The position numbers and the translations under genes were made by a program. Shown here one piece after another: positions 49,500 through 59,794 of a stretch of DNA of 64,000 bases (within the stretch, counting starts at the first letter, position 1; each line of letters opens with the position of its first letter). The notes beneath the pieces were generated by a model. The model was not told the origin of the DNA, made no database searches, and was given only the letters and a program-made list of their open reading frames with translations. Where the stretch lies: assembly GCA_011524535.1 (NCBI GenBank), contig WTKD01000006.1:167601-231600 (forward strand). Direction: 5' to 3'. The DNA comes from Spirochaetaceae bacterium. GTDB taxonomy: Bacteria > Spirochaetota > Spirochaetia > WTKD01.

Positions 49500-50485
49500 A
49501 ACGGGCTCTCGTAGTATTAATTGTTCTTGGGGTGTTTGTAGGTCTGTTTTTGTTAGTAGGACCTTTTTACATCGTAGAAGAAGGGGAACAGGTCATAGTG
49601 ATCCGTTTTGGTCAAATTGTATCCGAAGAGCAGGATGCTGGTTTAAAATTCAAAATTCCGTTCGTAGATAACGTTGTGCGTTATTCAAAAAAGATTCTCT
49701 CTTGGGATGGTGACCCGAGAAGAGTTCCGACGGCAGAAAACCAATTTATTTGGGTAGATACTACCGCTCGTTGGAGAATAGCTAATCCTTCACGATTCTA
49801 TTCGTCGGTAACAACGATGGAACAGGCCTATTCTCGTCTTGATGATATCATCGAGAGCGCTGTTCGTACGGTAATTGCGGCAAATGGAATAGTTGAGGCC
49901 GTGAGAAATTCGAATATTATCAACACAATAGATAGAGCAGCTCCATTAGACGGGGCTTTGTCCGATGAATCGGCTGGATTAGCAGAAATACAGAATTTGT
50001 TGACGATTGTTGATGCTCAGCCAGAAATAGCCAAGGGAAGAAGAATGCTTTCACAGGAGATGTTTGAAGATGTATCTGAAACTACTCCTCGATTTGGCAT
50101 TGAGCTGATAGATATAGTTATACGTCAGATCCGATACTCTGATGATCTTACAGAAAGCGTCTATAATCGAATGGTTTCTGAACGACAACAGATTGCGCAA
50201 GCATATCGATCCTTCGGAGAAGGACGTAAACAAGAATTACTTGGTCAACTTGAAAACGATAAGAGGGCCATCCTTTCTCGCGCTTACGAGGAAGCCGAAG
50301 GAATACGTGGATTAGCAGATGCTGAAGCGGCAAGTATATATTCTGAGGCCTATAGTCAAAATGCAGAATTCTTTGAGTTCTGGCGTGCGCTTGAATCCTA
50401 TAAAAAGGTTATTCCTTCGCTTGATAAAGTGATAACGACAGACATGGAATATTTTGATTACCTATACGACAAAGACGGTAATTAA
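49496..50485 (+). CDS. hflC: HflC, SPFH/prohibitin-family membrane protease modulator
   Basis: ATGA overlap with hflK; FYIVEEGEQVIVIRFGQIVSEEQDAGLKFKIPFVD. Confidence 0.94.
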   Translation: MKRALVVLIVLGVFVGLFLLVGPFYIVEEGEQVIVIRFGQIVSEEQDAGLKFKIPFVDNVVRYSKKILSWDGDPRRVPTAENQFIWVDTTARWRIANPSRFYSSVTTMEQAYSRLDDIIESAVRTVIAANGIVEAVRNSNIINTIDRAAPLDGALSDESAGLAEIQNLLTIVDAQPEIAKGRRMLSQEMFEDVSETTPRFGIELIDIVIRQIRYSDDLTESVYNRMVSERQQIAQAYRSFGEGRKQELLGQLENDKRAILSRAYEEAEGIRGLADAEAASIYSEAYSQNAEFFEFWRALESYKKVIPSLDKVITTDMEYFDYLYDKDGN

Positions 50486-50490
50486 GACAA

Positions 50491-52167
50491 ATGCGTCTGG
50501 GAGCATTGTTGGATGCGATTGCTGAACAGATTTTGCACGTATCTCAAACGAGTGCGCAAGAAATAACCGATATATGTTTTGATTCCCGGATGGTTGGTCC
50601 GGGATATCTTTTTGTTGCGCTTCGCGGTGAACACACCGATGGACATCACTATATAATTGATGCCTGTTCCCGCGGGGCTGTTGGAATCATCGGTGAAGTG
50701 ATACCAGATAATGTGTCTGAAACAGTGTGCTGTGTGCGGGTCACCGACTCAAAGCGCTGTTTTTCGCTACTTTCCGCAAAATTTTTTGACTATCCGTCTT
50801 CGAAAATCCCTTGTATCGGGGTTACTGGAACGAATGGAAAAAGCACAGTAATCCATTACATAGCCCAAATACTCGTATCACACGGGGTTCGAGTCAATTA
50901 TATATCCACCGTTGGCACATTCAAAAGTGGAAAATTTTTGGAAAATGAGCACCATCTCACCACCCCAGATGCTTATACGGTGCAATCCTTCATCGCAGAT
51001 GCTATTGGCAATGCAGATATAGTTCTTGTGGAGGCGACCTCTCACGCATTGAGTAAAAAAACATACAGGCTAGAAGATGTGATGTTTTTTGCCGCTGTCT
51101 ACACCAATATAACCCATGAACACTTGGATTTTCACGGAACATTCTCACAATACGTTCAAGACAAAATGCGCCTTGCAAATGTTCTGCTTTCATCAAAGAA
51201 ATCTAAGCAACCTAGAGTCACAGACACCGAGATAGCCAGTACAAAAAATGATTTTGCTATATCTGTGGATCCCTTTGTTGTCATGCAATGGGGGGAGTCA
51301 TTTGAATCAGAATTGAATATCGATCCCTCCGTAGAAATATGTTATGTTGCGGCCGCAGAAACTCAAAAGGATATAAAGACAAAAAAACAGACAATGGATG
51401 GTTTGAGTACAGATCAAAGGTTTGGAAATTCTTCATATGTTGTATATTCGATGGAAGAAGAACAGCTGTTGAAGTGTAATGCTATATTTGCAAATTCTTT
51501 AGAAGAGCATAAGGTTCCACTCATGGTTTCTGGAGAATATAACGTGAAGAACATGGCCATGGCATTGCTTGTGGGTTCAAAATTAATACAGATTGGTTTG
51601 GAGAAACTGACCGCAAGCTGTCGTGACATACAAAATCCGATTGGAAGAATGCACAGTATTGAATATGGAACTTGTCGTATTCTGATCGATTTTGCGCATT
51701 CTCCCGATGCATTTTCTTTGTTTTTGTCACATGCACGCCAACATACTCCTGAAAGTTTGATAGTTGTGTTTGGATCTGCCGGTGAGAGAGACTATGAAAA
51801 AAGAGCTTTACAAGGTAACATCGCCGCGCAGTATGCCGATGTCATTGTGTTATGTGATGAAGACCCGCGGCAAGAAGATCCAAATAAAGTAATAAACGAT
51901 ATCCTTGATGGAATACGTAAGCATTCTCGCTGGCAAGAGAATGCAGTACGATGCGAACGTATCGCTGATCGAAAACAGGCGATAGAGTATGCAGTTTCTT
52001 TGTTGCATGAATATGATACATTATGCACACTTGGAAAAGGGCATGAAACATCCATAGTATATGCAGATCATGAAATTGAATGGAATGAGATTGCTGTTGT
52101 CGAACAAGCCATTAGAGAAAAAGAGGAAGTAAATGAAGGACATATTGGTCATATACGGGGGAGATAG
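50491..52167 (+). CDS. murE: UDP-N-acetylmuramoyl-tripeptide synthetase (MurE family)
   Basis: GVTGTNGKSTVIHYIAQIL; HLTTPDAYTVQ; TNITHEHLDFHGTFSQYVQDKMRL; IDFAHSPDAF; DEDPRQEDP. Confidence 0.92.
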   Translation: MRLGALLDAIAEQILHVSQTSAQEITDICFDSRMVGPGYLFVALRGEHTDGHHYIIDACSRGAVGIIGEVIPDNVSETVCCVRVTDSKRCFSLLSAKFFDYPSSKIPCIGVTGTNGKSTVIHYIAQILVSHGVRVNYISTVGTFKSGKFLENEHHLTTPDAYTVQSFIADAIGNADIVLVEATSHALSKKTYRLEDVMFFAAVYTNITHEHLDFHGTFSQYVQDKMRLANVLLSSKKSKQPRVTDTEIASTKNDFAISVDPFVVMQWGESFESELNIDPSVEICYVAAAETQKDIKTKKQTMDGLSTDQRFGNSSYVVYSMEEEQLLKCNAIFANSLEEHKVPLMVSGEYNVKNMAMALLVGSKLIQIGLEKLTASCRDIQNPIGRMHSIEYGTCRILIDFAHSPDAFSLFLSHARQHTPESLIVVFGSAGERDYEKRALQGNIAAQYADVIVLCDEDPRQEDPNKVINDILDGIRKHSRWQENAVRCERIADRKQAIEYAVSLLHEYDTLCTLGKGHETSIVYADHEIEWNEIAVVEQAIREKEEVNEGHIGHIRGR

Positions 52168-53215
52168 CCCTGAACACGAAATTTCTTGTGTTTCGGCTCA
52201 GTGTATTGTAAAGAATCTTCTTGAAGGAAAAAACAATGTGCAGCTTGTAGGAGTCACACGGAGCGGTGAGTGGTTTTTACAGCAGGATGAAGTACTCAAG
52301 GATATAGAGCGCTTGGATGCTCTTCCCATAGAAGAAGACAAACCACAAGTTTCAATTCACCCGCATGTCGGGCTATTTGCTGGGAATAAGAAACTTGAAT
52401 GCGACTGTGTGTTTCCAATGATGCACGGAAAGAATGGTGAAGATGGAAGTATCCATACCGTGATGCATATTGCGAATCTCCCTTGCGTGGGGGCTTCTCA
52501 TGTTGCAAATGCTGTTTCTATGCACAAAGTATTTGCAAAACGTATATGGAGAGATGCTGGATTACCAGTGCTACCATTCAGATGGGTAAGGAATGTTGAC
52601 TTTGAAAATACAATAACAAGGTCAAATGTGTTTGATATGCTTGCCCGTGAAATAGGATTCCCATTGTTTATAAAGCCTACAGAATCGGGTTCATCTTGTG
52701 GCATTTCGAAAGTTTCCAAAATAGAGGAACTAGAAGTTGCGATTTTAGAAGCATTTGAATATAGTGAATCTTTTTTAGCAGAACCGGCGCGGCCAGTAAG
52801 GGAAGTCGAGGTGTCTATAGTCGGTAATGCTGAACTCACAAGTTTTCCTCCGGGGGAAATTGTAGTGAGAAATGAATTCTATTCATACGATGAGAAGTAT
52901 AGCAATGCAAGCACAACGCAAATACAAGCGCCGGCAGACATACCCGTTGAATTGCAGAATAATTTTCGTAATCTTGCAGAACGAGCCTATGCCTTGTTAG
53001 ATTGCCGTGGTTATGCGCGTGTTGATTTCTTTCTTGATACACAGACGAACAAGATATATCTAAATGAATTGAACACCATCCCAGGATTTACTCATATAAG
53101 CATGTTTCCAAAACTAGCTGAAGTACAAGGAATATCCTACAAGGAACTGATTGATAAAATTGTGATGTTGGCTATAGACAGGCATCACGCCGACACGATA
53201 CCTTCTTACAAATAA
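52133..53215 (+). CDS. ddl: D-alanine--D-alanine ligase
   Basis: YGGDSPEHEISCVSAQ; FIKPTESGSSCGISKV; EVEVSIVGN; YLNELNTIPGFTHISMFPKL. Confidence 0.95.
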   Translation: MKDILVIYGGDSPEHEISCVSAQCIVKNLLEGKNNVQLVGVTRSGEWFLQQDEVLKDIERLDALPIEEDKPQVSIHPHVGLFAGNKKLECDCVFPMMHGKNGEDGSIHTVMHIANLPCVGASHVANAVSMHKVFAKRIWRDAGLPVLPFRWVRNVDFENTITRSNVFDMLAREIGFPLFIKPTESGSSCGISKVSKIEELEVAILEAFEYSESFLAEPARPVREVEVSIVGNAELTSFPPGEIVVRNEFYSYDEKYSNASTTQIQAPADIPVELQNNFRNLAERAYALLDCRGYARVDFFLDTQTNKIYLNELNTIPGFTHISMFPKLAEVQGISYKELIDKIVMLAIDRHHADTIPSYK

Positions 53216-53250
53216 ATAAGTGAGGGAGGTACAATTGCGGTTATGACTAT

Positions 53251-55374
53251 ATGACCTCTAATCTCATGTATCGTTGCTTGATTATTTTCATACTATTTCT
53301 TTTGATTGGTGGACCAGTTCCAGCACAACAGTATTTTTATGAGGTCGAAGAATTGTTGCAATCCAATACTCCTGGACATGCAATGCATGTTATCCACGAA
53401 TACGCAAAAAACCTCATCGACGAAAGAGATATCGAGTATCAGACCCTGAGGGGCGGGGATACCGAACAATACGATAGCTATTTGATCGGAGATCCTTCCG
53501 CAAAGATGCTCATTGTGGTTCCATTGAAGGAAGATTCGGCAACACTGGCATTTTTTGCTGTGATTCTGGATATGGTAGAGAAACATTCTGATAATTCCTT
53601 TGCGGTATTGTTTCAGTCAACGCTCAACGATACGGCAACCGAAGCATTGTATGAACAATTCTGGGTCATGTCGCCTCCCTATGAGGCGGTTATCTTTATT
53701 GGAGAACATATAGGCAGTTTTCCGCTCATCGTACAGTCGGGAACTCCTCTTAATGCCCCGAGACACCTCTTCGCGACAATAAAACGAGCAAACACGGAAG
53801 CTATTACTATCGTTTATCAAGGAGTGCGCCTCATTGAATCCGTAAATAGACAGTTTTGGGAGAGTGATTCTGCTTCTTCACAATGGATAGCAAATGGAGT
53901 GCCAGCAGTGGTCTTTGCTGGAGCTCCATTACCGGAGGAAAAAAATCTTAGCACTGATATCGATTCTGGTACGGTATTGTATGAGAGAGAAGGAAGACTT
54001 ATGGCGATCCAGTCGTTGATTGAACGAATAGCTTGGGATATTTCTTCGTCTGAGAAGGTAGATAGGATACGATGGCAATTCCAGTTTCTTTCCTTGCAGT
54101 ATGCTTTATTTGAACCATTGTTTCTTACTGAAATACAGCTATACCTTGTGAGTTTGGTGTTTGTTGCATTTTGTTTATTCGTCCTTATCTTTTTTAAGAA
54201 AGGAGTAGGTCGGCGTTTATCCTTTTTGTGGCGTCATAAAAAGGAGATGCTTGTTATTACAAGTATACTCTTGGTTTCTGTATTGGGAGGAACGCTCCTG
54301 GCACAGGGGGTTTTGTCCCTAGGTTTTGGAATATCCGATTCTATGGCGATTCTATTGCAGCTTCTGATATTTCTGAGTTTTTTTTACACATTGTATCCCT
54401 TCGCTGTCTACATCCTTCGATTAAAAAAAGTAAGCAGGTTTCTCACCAGTTTTGCATTATTGTGGATATTTGTGAGCATATTTTTGCAATCACTCGTAAG
54501 TATTTCTTTTATTTTTCATGGAACTCTTGTCGCTGTGATGTGCTTTGTGTTTGCGCTTGTTCGAACACCGAGGGGGAAGATATTGTGTCTGATCTTAGCG
54601 GTTATTCCATTGCTTGTAGATATAGCGTTTGCTCGATATTTAAGGTATGAAGAGTTAGCACATCGATTGGTCGAAGACCCTTTGCTGGGGAGTATTGTGC
54701 TTATCAGCTTTACCTATCCATTCATCTGTATGCTTGCTCGTTGTGAATTGCTATTTTGCAAGAGATATTTATATGTTTCCCATTTTGGTGGAATTATATG
54801 TTTGTTTCTAAGCATTTTTGTCATTTTGACAACAGAGGGTGAACCCTCTCCAATAACCGCACAGATTGTCGAAACCGTCGATACGAATCGACAAACACGA
54901 TCGCTTTCCGTCGATTTCTCAGAAGATGTTGGTTCCTATACCTTTGTTCAAAATGGAATATGGTATGCGGGCGAAGAACAATACGAAGTATTTGAGCTGC
55001 CGTATACGGATTATGGCACCGAGATTTCGATCCTCAACCAGCATAGCAAACCGCTCTATCGATATCAGTTTGATTATACGGCGGTCAATCCTCCGAACGA
55101 GTTAACCGTTTCGTTTGATTCGGATATTCCTTTTTTACTACAAAATTCCACACTCCTCAGCGAACAAACCGAAGGCGAGGAAACAACTTCGCTTAGGGTA
55201 ATAAGAAGGTTCCCTCCGCCAGTATCACGTTCTTCTGTAATTCTGAGCAGTATTACAGAGCCCAATATTCGAGTGCAATTAATCTATCCAGCTGTTGATG
55301 TGCGTGTAAACACAGAAAAGGATGTTGTTGTGACGAGTATTCGGAATATTATATATGAACAAACAGCGCAGTGA
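53251..55374 (+). CDS. Hypothetical multi-pass membrane protein with N-terminal extracytoplasmic (degenerate M28-like?) domain
   Basis: Signal peptide ending PAQQ; about 270-aa soluble domain with SQWIANGVPAVVFAGAP; several TM segments; about 180-aa C-terminal soluble domain. Confidence 0.7.
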   Translation: MTSNLMYRCLIIFILFLLIGGPVPAQQYFYEVEELLQSNTPGHAMHVIHEYAKNLIDERDIEYQTLRGGDTEQYDSYLIGDPSAKMLIVVPLKEDSATLAFFAVILDMVEKHSDNSFAVLFQSTLNDTATEALYEQFWVMSPPYEAVIFIGEHIGSFPLIVQSGTPLNAPRHLFATIKRANTEAITIVYQGVRLIESVNRQFWESDSASSQWIANGVPAVVFAGAPLPEEKNLSTDIDSGTVLYEREGRLMAIQSLIERIAWDISSSEKVDRIRWQFQFLSLQYALFEPLFLTEIQLYLVSLVFVAFCLFVLIFFKKGVGRRLSFLWRHKKEMLVITSILLVSVLGGTLLAQGVLSLGFGISDSMAILLQLLIFLSFFYTLYPFAVYILRLKKVSRFLTSFALLWIFVSIFLQSLVSISFIFHGTLVAVMCFVFALVRTPRGKILCLILAVIPLLVDIAFARYLRYEELAHRLVEDPLLGSIVLISFTYPFICMLARCELLFCKRYLYVSHFGGIICLFLSIFVILTTEGEPSPITAQIVETVDTNRQTRSLSVDFSEDVGSYTFVQNGIWYAGEEQYEVFELPYTDYGTEISILNQHSKPLYRYQFDYTAVNPPNELTVSFDSDIPFLLQNSTLLSEQTEGEETTSLRVIRRFPPPVSRSSVILSSITEPNIRVQLIYPAVDVRVNTEKDVVVTSIRNIIYEQTAQ

Positions 55375-56578
55375 GATAGCGCATGTCGATCTTGATGCCT
55401 ATTTTGTTGCGGTTGAACAGAGAGATTTCCCCGAGCTCCAAGGAAAACCGGTTATTGTAGGGGGCTCTCCCGAATCTCGATCGGTGGTATCCTCATGCTC
55501 CTATGAGGCGCGCGAAAAGGGTATTCATTCTGGAATGTCGATGAAAAAAGCTCATGCACTACTCCCTGAGGCGATATTTCGGCGACCCCGCTTCGATGAA
55601 TATCGAAAAACATCAGTAGAGATTATGAAATTCTTTTGTGAGTACGCTCCAGGTGTACAGCAGATGTCCATAGATGAAGCGTTCCTGGATTTTCAGAACA
55701 CAAGATATTTGTACGATGACTTGCTGGTGGTGTTAAAGAAGCTGCAAGAAAGATTATTATCACAGTTTGGATTATCCTGTTCGATTGGTCTTGCCCCTTC
55801 TCATTATTTTGCAAAATTGGCATCTGATTTTGATAAACCGTATGGGTTTGTGCATATAGAGCCAGATACAGAAAAGAGCTTTGTGAACAGACTTTCGATA
55901 GAAAACATCTGGGGATTGGGGAAGCAAAGTTTGAAAAGGCTTTCCATATATGAGATACGCACAGTACAGGATTTAAAGAAGATTTCCCCACAAAATCTTT
56001 CTGTTATTTTGGGAAAGAGCTATGCACAATACATAGGAGCTGTCTTGGAAGGAGAGCCTCCCCATTCATTTACTCGGAGTTCTATAGAACGGTCAACGAG
56101 TGTAGAAGAGACATTTCCTCAAGACCTGCAGACAGGGGATGCGGTGAGAGCAGGATTGCTTAGCCTTGCCCAAAAGTTGTCAGGACGACTGAATGCTGAT
56201 CATCATATTTCTTCGGTGATAGTTCTTAAAGTTCGATTTAAAGATTTTTCAACGTTCACAGTACAAAAAACGATCTTTCAACAACATTTGCACACGCAAA
56301 AAATATATGAGACTGCGGTGGGATTATTCAAGAAACGCTGGAAAACTTTCGATCCAATTCGTTTAATGGGCATTGCTGCAAAAAGATTACAAAATGAATC
56401 TCAACTTGTTCCAGACATGTTTGAAACCAATAAGGATACGGCTCTTCGGAAAATAGATAAGACCGCGCTCGATCTAAAAAATAAATATGGTAATGTTTCT
56501 TTGAGACCAGCAAGGACATTTAGTCTATACGCCAAGGACACCAAGAAAAAGAATATTTCGAAAAAAACAGATTCTTAG
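55355..56578 (+). CDS. dinB: DNA polymerase IV (Y-family)
   Basis: AHVDLDAYFVAVEQRDFPELQGKPVIVGG; YEAREKGIHSGMSMKKA; MSIDEAFLDF; LAPSHYFAKLASDFDKP. Confidence 0.96.
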   Translation: MNKQRSEIAHVDLDAYFVAVEQRDFPELQGKPVIVGGSPESRSVVSSCSYEAREKGIHSGMSMKKAHALLPEAIFRRPRFDEYRKTSVEIMKFFCEYAPGVQQMSIDEAFLDFQNTRYLYDDLLVVLKKLQERLLSQFGLSCSIGLAPSHYFAKLASDFDKPYGFVHIEPDTEKSFVNRLSIENIWGLGKQSLKRLSIYEIRTVQDLKKISPQNLSVILGKSYAQYIGAVLEGEPPHSFTRSSIERSTSVEETFPQDLQTGDAVRAGLLSLAQKLSGRLNADHHISSVIVLKVRFKDFSTFTVQKTIFQQHLHTQKIYETAVGLFKKRWKTFDPIRLMGIAAKRLQNESQLVPDMFETNKDTALRKIDKTALDLKNKYGNVSLRPARTFSLYAKDTKKKNISKKTDS

Positions 56579-56673
56579 AATATAGAAATTATCATGTGGT
56601 GATAAAAATGTATGGTATTGCGATGACAAAAATGTATTTTTGCGAGTATATGTGGGGCGCCTCGTTCTATGCG

Positions 56674-56690
56674 ATCACGTGTGATATACT
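56674..56690. promoter_or_regulatory. Palindrome ATCACGTGTGAT overlapping a possible -10 element upstream of dapL
   Basis: ATCAC-GT-GTGAT at 56674-56685 followed by TATACT at 56685-56690; weak -35. Confidence 0.3.
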
Positions 56691-56735
56691 TGAGTATGCA
56701 ATTATTGACATTAACGAATATCCTTGGAAACATGC

Positions 56736-57974
56736 ATGACAACTATTAATAATAATTTTTTAAAACTGAACTCTTCCTATCTTTTTTCTCGTATTGCTAG
56801 CGAGGTGAAAACATACGATTCAAAAAATGCTGGGGCTCCCATCATTAGCCTAGGCATTGGAGATGTGACGCAGGGCCTTCCAAGTTTGGCGGGACAAGCC
56901 ATGGTCGATGCGATAGGAGACATGTTGAGTCCATCTACATTTCGCGGTTATGGACCAGAGCAGGGCTACGATTTTTTGCGTTCGGCCATAGTGCAGAGTC
57001 AGTATAGATCCAGAAATGTTGACATAGATGCAGATGAGATATTTGTCAGCGATGGAGCAAAAAGCGATACAGCGAATATTCAAGAATTGTTTTCTGATGC
57101 GACACGCATAGCGATGAATGACCCCGTTTACCCGGTGTACGTAGATTCAAATGTAATCGGAGGACGCACAGGAAAATGGGTTGATGGGCGGTATGAAGGT
57201 GTTGTCTATATTCCAATAAGCTCAAAAAATAATTATAGATTTCTGTTGCCAGATGTACCCGTTGATTTGATATATGTGTGCTCACCAAATAATCCGACCG
57301 GTGCGGTTGCAACGAAAGAAGAATTGCAACGCTTGGTCGATTTTGCCTTGGACTGTGGGGCGGTTATCATATACGACGCAGCCTACGAGTCGTTTATACG
57401 CGACCCGCGGTTTCCACGTTCGATTTATGAAATCCCACGTGCTTGTGAATGCGCTATAGAATGCAATAGTCTTTCAAAATCTGCTGGATTTACAGGTCTA
57501 CGATGTGCCTACACGGTTGTACCGAAGAAATTGCAGGTAAAAGATGCCGAGGGAACATCTCATTCTTTGCGTGATTTATGGCTTAGGCGTCAAACTACGA
57601 AGTTCAATGGAGTTGCTTATCCCATACAGCGAGCAGCAGCGGCCATGTTTACCCCAGAGGGGCAAGCACAAATACGTGAATTGACGGATTATTATTTAAA
57701 AAATGCGACAATTATCCGCGCATTACTCGATGAAACATCGCTTGAATTTAGCGGTGGACTACATGCCCCGTACATATGGATTAATGTAAAACAAGACAGC
57801 TGGGAGTGTTTCCGAATGCTTTTGGAAGAGGCAAGGGTTGTTGTGACTCCAGGGGCGGGATTTGGTCCTTCAGGAGAAGGCCATATCCGTATCAGCGCAT
57901 TTGCGATGAGAGAATCGGTTGTTAGTGCCTTGCAACGATTACGACCGATTTTATTGATGAATTGGAAGAAATAA
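56736..57974 (+). CDS. dapL: LL-diaminopimelate aminotransferase
   Basis: SLGIGDVTQGLP, FVSDGAKSDTANIQELF, DPVYPVYVDSNVIGGRTG, VCSPNNPTGAVATKEEL, NSLSKSAGFTGLRCAYTVVPK. Confidence 0.95.
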   Translation: MTTINNNFLKLNSSYLFSRIASEVKTYDSKNAGAPIISLGIGDVTQGLPSLAGQAMVDAIGDMLSPSTFRGYGPEQGYDFLRSAIVQSQYRSRNVDIDADEIFVSDGAKSDTANIQELFSDATRIAMNDPVYPVYVDSNVIGGRTGKWVDGRYEGVVYIPISSKNNYRFLLPDVPVDLIYVCSPNNPTGAVATKEELQRLVDFALDCGAVIIYDAAYESFIRDPRFPRSIYEIPRACECAIECNSLSKSAGFTGLRCAYTVVPKKLQVKDAEGTSHSLRDLWLRRQTTKFNGVAYPIQRAAAAMFTPEGQAQIRELTDYYLKNATIIRALLDETSLEFSGGLHAPYIWINVKQDSWECFRMLLEEARVVVTPGAGFGPSGEGHIRISAFAMRESVVSALQRLRPILLMNWKK

Positions 57975-57976
57975 AA

Positions 57977-58390
57977 ATGGGTTATCCCGAATTGCAAGAA
58001 GACATGGCTCTTGCCTGGAATCGACGTGAAAACGCTCATGCTCCCTATTCCCATTTTAAGGTATGTGCTGTGGTACGCTTTACTGGCAATGATCTGTTCT
58101 ATGTGGGTGTCAATGTTGAAAATGCAAGCTATGGAGCTTCTATATGCGCGGAACGTTCGGCCATACTTTCTGGAATTTCTGCTGGAGAGAGGGCCCCTAT
58201 TAAGTCTGTGCTGGTTGCTTCAAACGCAAAGCAACCGGCGGTTCCATGTGCGGTGTGTTTACAGTTTCTTGCTGAATTTTCGAATGGAGATACCAAGATT
58301 TACTTGGTGAACGGAGAAGAGAAAATTATAGAACATGCATTCTCAGATTTGCTCCCTCATCCATTTACTTCTTTCGTAGGTAATGACTAA
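57977..58390 (+). CDS. cdd: Cytidine deaminase
   Basis: Zn-site motifs NVENASYGASICAERSAI and PCAVCLQFLAEF; AHAPYSHFKVCAVV. Confidence 0.92.
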   Translation: MGYPELQEDMALAWNRRENAHAPYSHFKVCAVVRFTGNDLFYVGVNVENASYGASICAERSAILSGISAGERAPIKSVLVASNAKQPAVPCAVCLQFLAEFSNGDTKIYLVNGEEKIIEHAFSDLLPHPFTSFVGND

Positions 58391-58424
58391 GGTCAATACA
58401 AGAGTTGCAATTGTTGGTAAATAG

Positions 58425-59792
58425 TTATTTTTTTAGCCAGATCGTTCCTGGTTGTTGAAAAATTCTTTTTTTCCCAAAGAGAAAAGTTAACAAAAAGCAG
58501 ACCACTACATAAGCAAGGCAGACGAAAAGGACAATAAAAAACCCTCGCAAATCACCATTGATACGAGAAGGAACAGCTGTGTTCAAAATTAAAATAAGAG
58601 GGATAGAAAAGAGAAAATTGAACCCCATTGAATACATATAATCGCTGATGGCGGGCGTTTTGTATTCGGGGTCTACGATACGCAATAGGGCCAATGCTAT
58701 CGTAAGCGTGCCCGATGAAACCCCGAAGATCATCAAAGTGCGAAAAAATGTAAAATTCTTAAACAATCGACTACAGACCCAGAGCAAGGGGAGGGTGACA
58801 AGAAAAATGCCCAGGAGAGAAAGCAGTAGTAATCCAAACCAGTATTTGCCAATAACGGCAAGAGAGATGCTCGCAACCGATGCAACAATGACATAATCCA
58901 TGGTTATCCCGCTTATCCGGATAAAATGTTGATCCTGAAAGGCACGCATTGCGCCTGTTTTTTGCAAAATTCCTCGTGTAACCAAGGCCCATAGAGCTGA
59001 AAACAAAAACGATAAACTCCATAAAGTTTCGGTTAGATTGGATAAAGCCGGATTTCCTGTTGCATTCAGACCAGAAGTAAGGAGTGTTAAAAATGCATAA
59101 TTAATACCATACACGATGAATACCAGGCAAACATGGAGGGAAAGAACATCGAATAATGAACTATCGTGTGCGTTATTTTCTTTTGATGGATTCTTAGAAG
59201 GAGAGGGTTTTGCATCTGTCTGCGGAAGAAGGGTATTTGCGGTAAGATCGAGTATATTCTTTTTCTTCGCCCATTGTATGAGTATGATGCCGAACGTAGA
59301 TGCTACTAGGTATCCAATAGATGACATGAATATGCCCATGGTTGCGGCTGATTCAAAACCGAGGGTTTCAAACGTTTTTCCGAGGCTGAATGCCGGTCCA
59401 GGGCCCAAGGCAAATCCGAGTGGCAATAGGATTCCAAATCCGAGTGACAATTCTGGATATACCATAGATGCGACAAGATAGCCAACCAGAAGCCCAAAGA
59501 ATCCTTGCAATCCATATTGCATGAAAACAGCGGTGCTGTTTGCTATAACCTGCGAACCAAATTTCTGCGGACGTTTCAAAATGATGGCAATAAAAGACAG
59601 ATTGAAACAATGAAATGTTATAGATTCGAGGGTAGTGGTAGGAAGTTGTTGGGTTTCATATAAGATTAACAAAAAAAATCCAGCAAGCAATGCGGTAGGT
59701 ACACGTAGAGCTTTCAGCAATGGAACATATCGTCGAAGTAGTGTCATTACAAGCATTGCAGCACTCAACAACGATAGATCAAGAATCAACAT
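58425..59792 (-). CDS. Sodium/glutamate symporter (GltS)-like family membrane protein
   Basis: About 10 TM segments; LGFALGPGPAFSLGKTFETLGFESAATMGI resembles the GltS/ESS family. Confidence 0.7.
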   Translation of the reverse strand: MLILDLSLLSAAMLVMTLLRRYVPLLKALRVPTALLAGFFLLILYETQQLPTTTLESITFHCFNLSFIAIILKRPQKFGSQVIANSTAVFMQYGLQGFFGLLVGYLVASMVYPELSLGFGILLPLGFALGPGPAFSLGKTFETLGFESAATMGIFMSSIGYLVASTFGIILIQWAKKKNILDLTANTLLPQTDAKPSPSKNPSKENNAHDSSLFDVLSLHVCLVFIVYGINYAFLTLLTSGLNATGNPALSNLTETLWSLSFLFSALWALVTRGILQKTGAMRAFQDQHFIRISGITMDYVIVASVASISLAVIGKYWFGLLLLSLLGIFLVTLPLLWVCSRLFKNFTFFRTLMIFGVSSGTLTIALALLRIVDPEYKTPAISDYMYSMGFNFLFSIPLILILNTAVPSRINGDLRGFFIVLFVCLAYVVVCFLLTFLFGKKRIFQQPGTIWLKK

Positions 59793-59794
59793 GA

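Noticed and set aside
56630-56650. CAAAAAT-GT-ATTTTTG inverted repeat after dinB, considered as a terminator
   Set aside because: A/T-only stem with no following T-tract; too weak to support.
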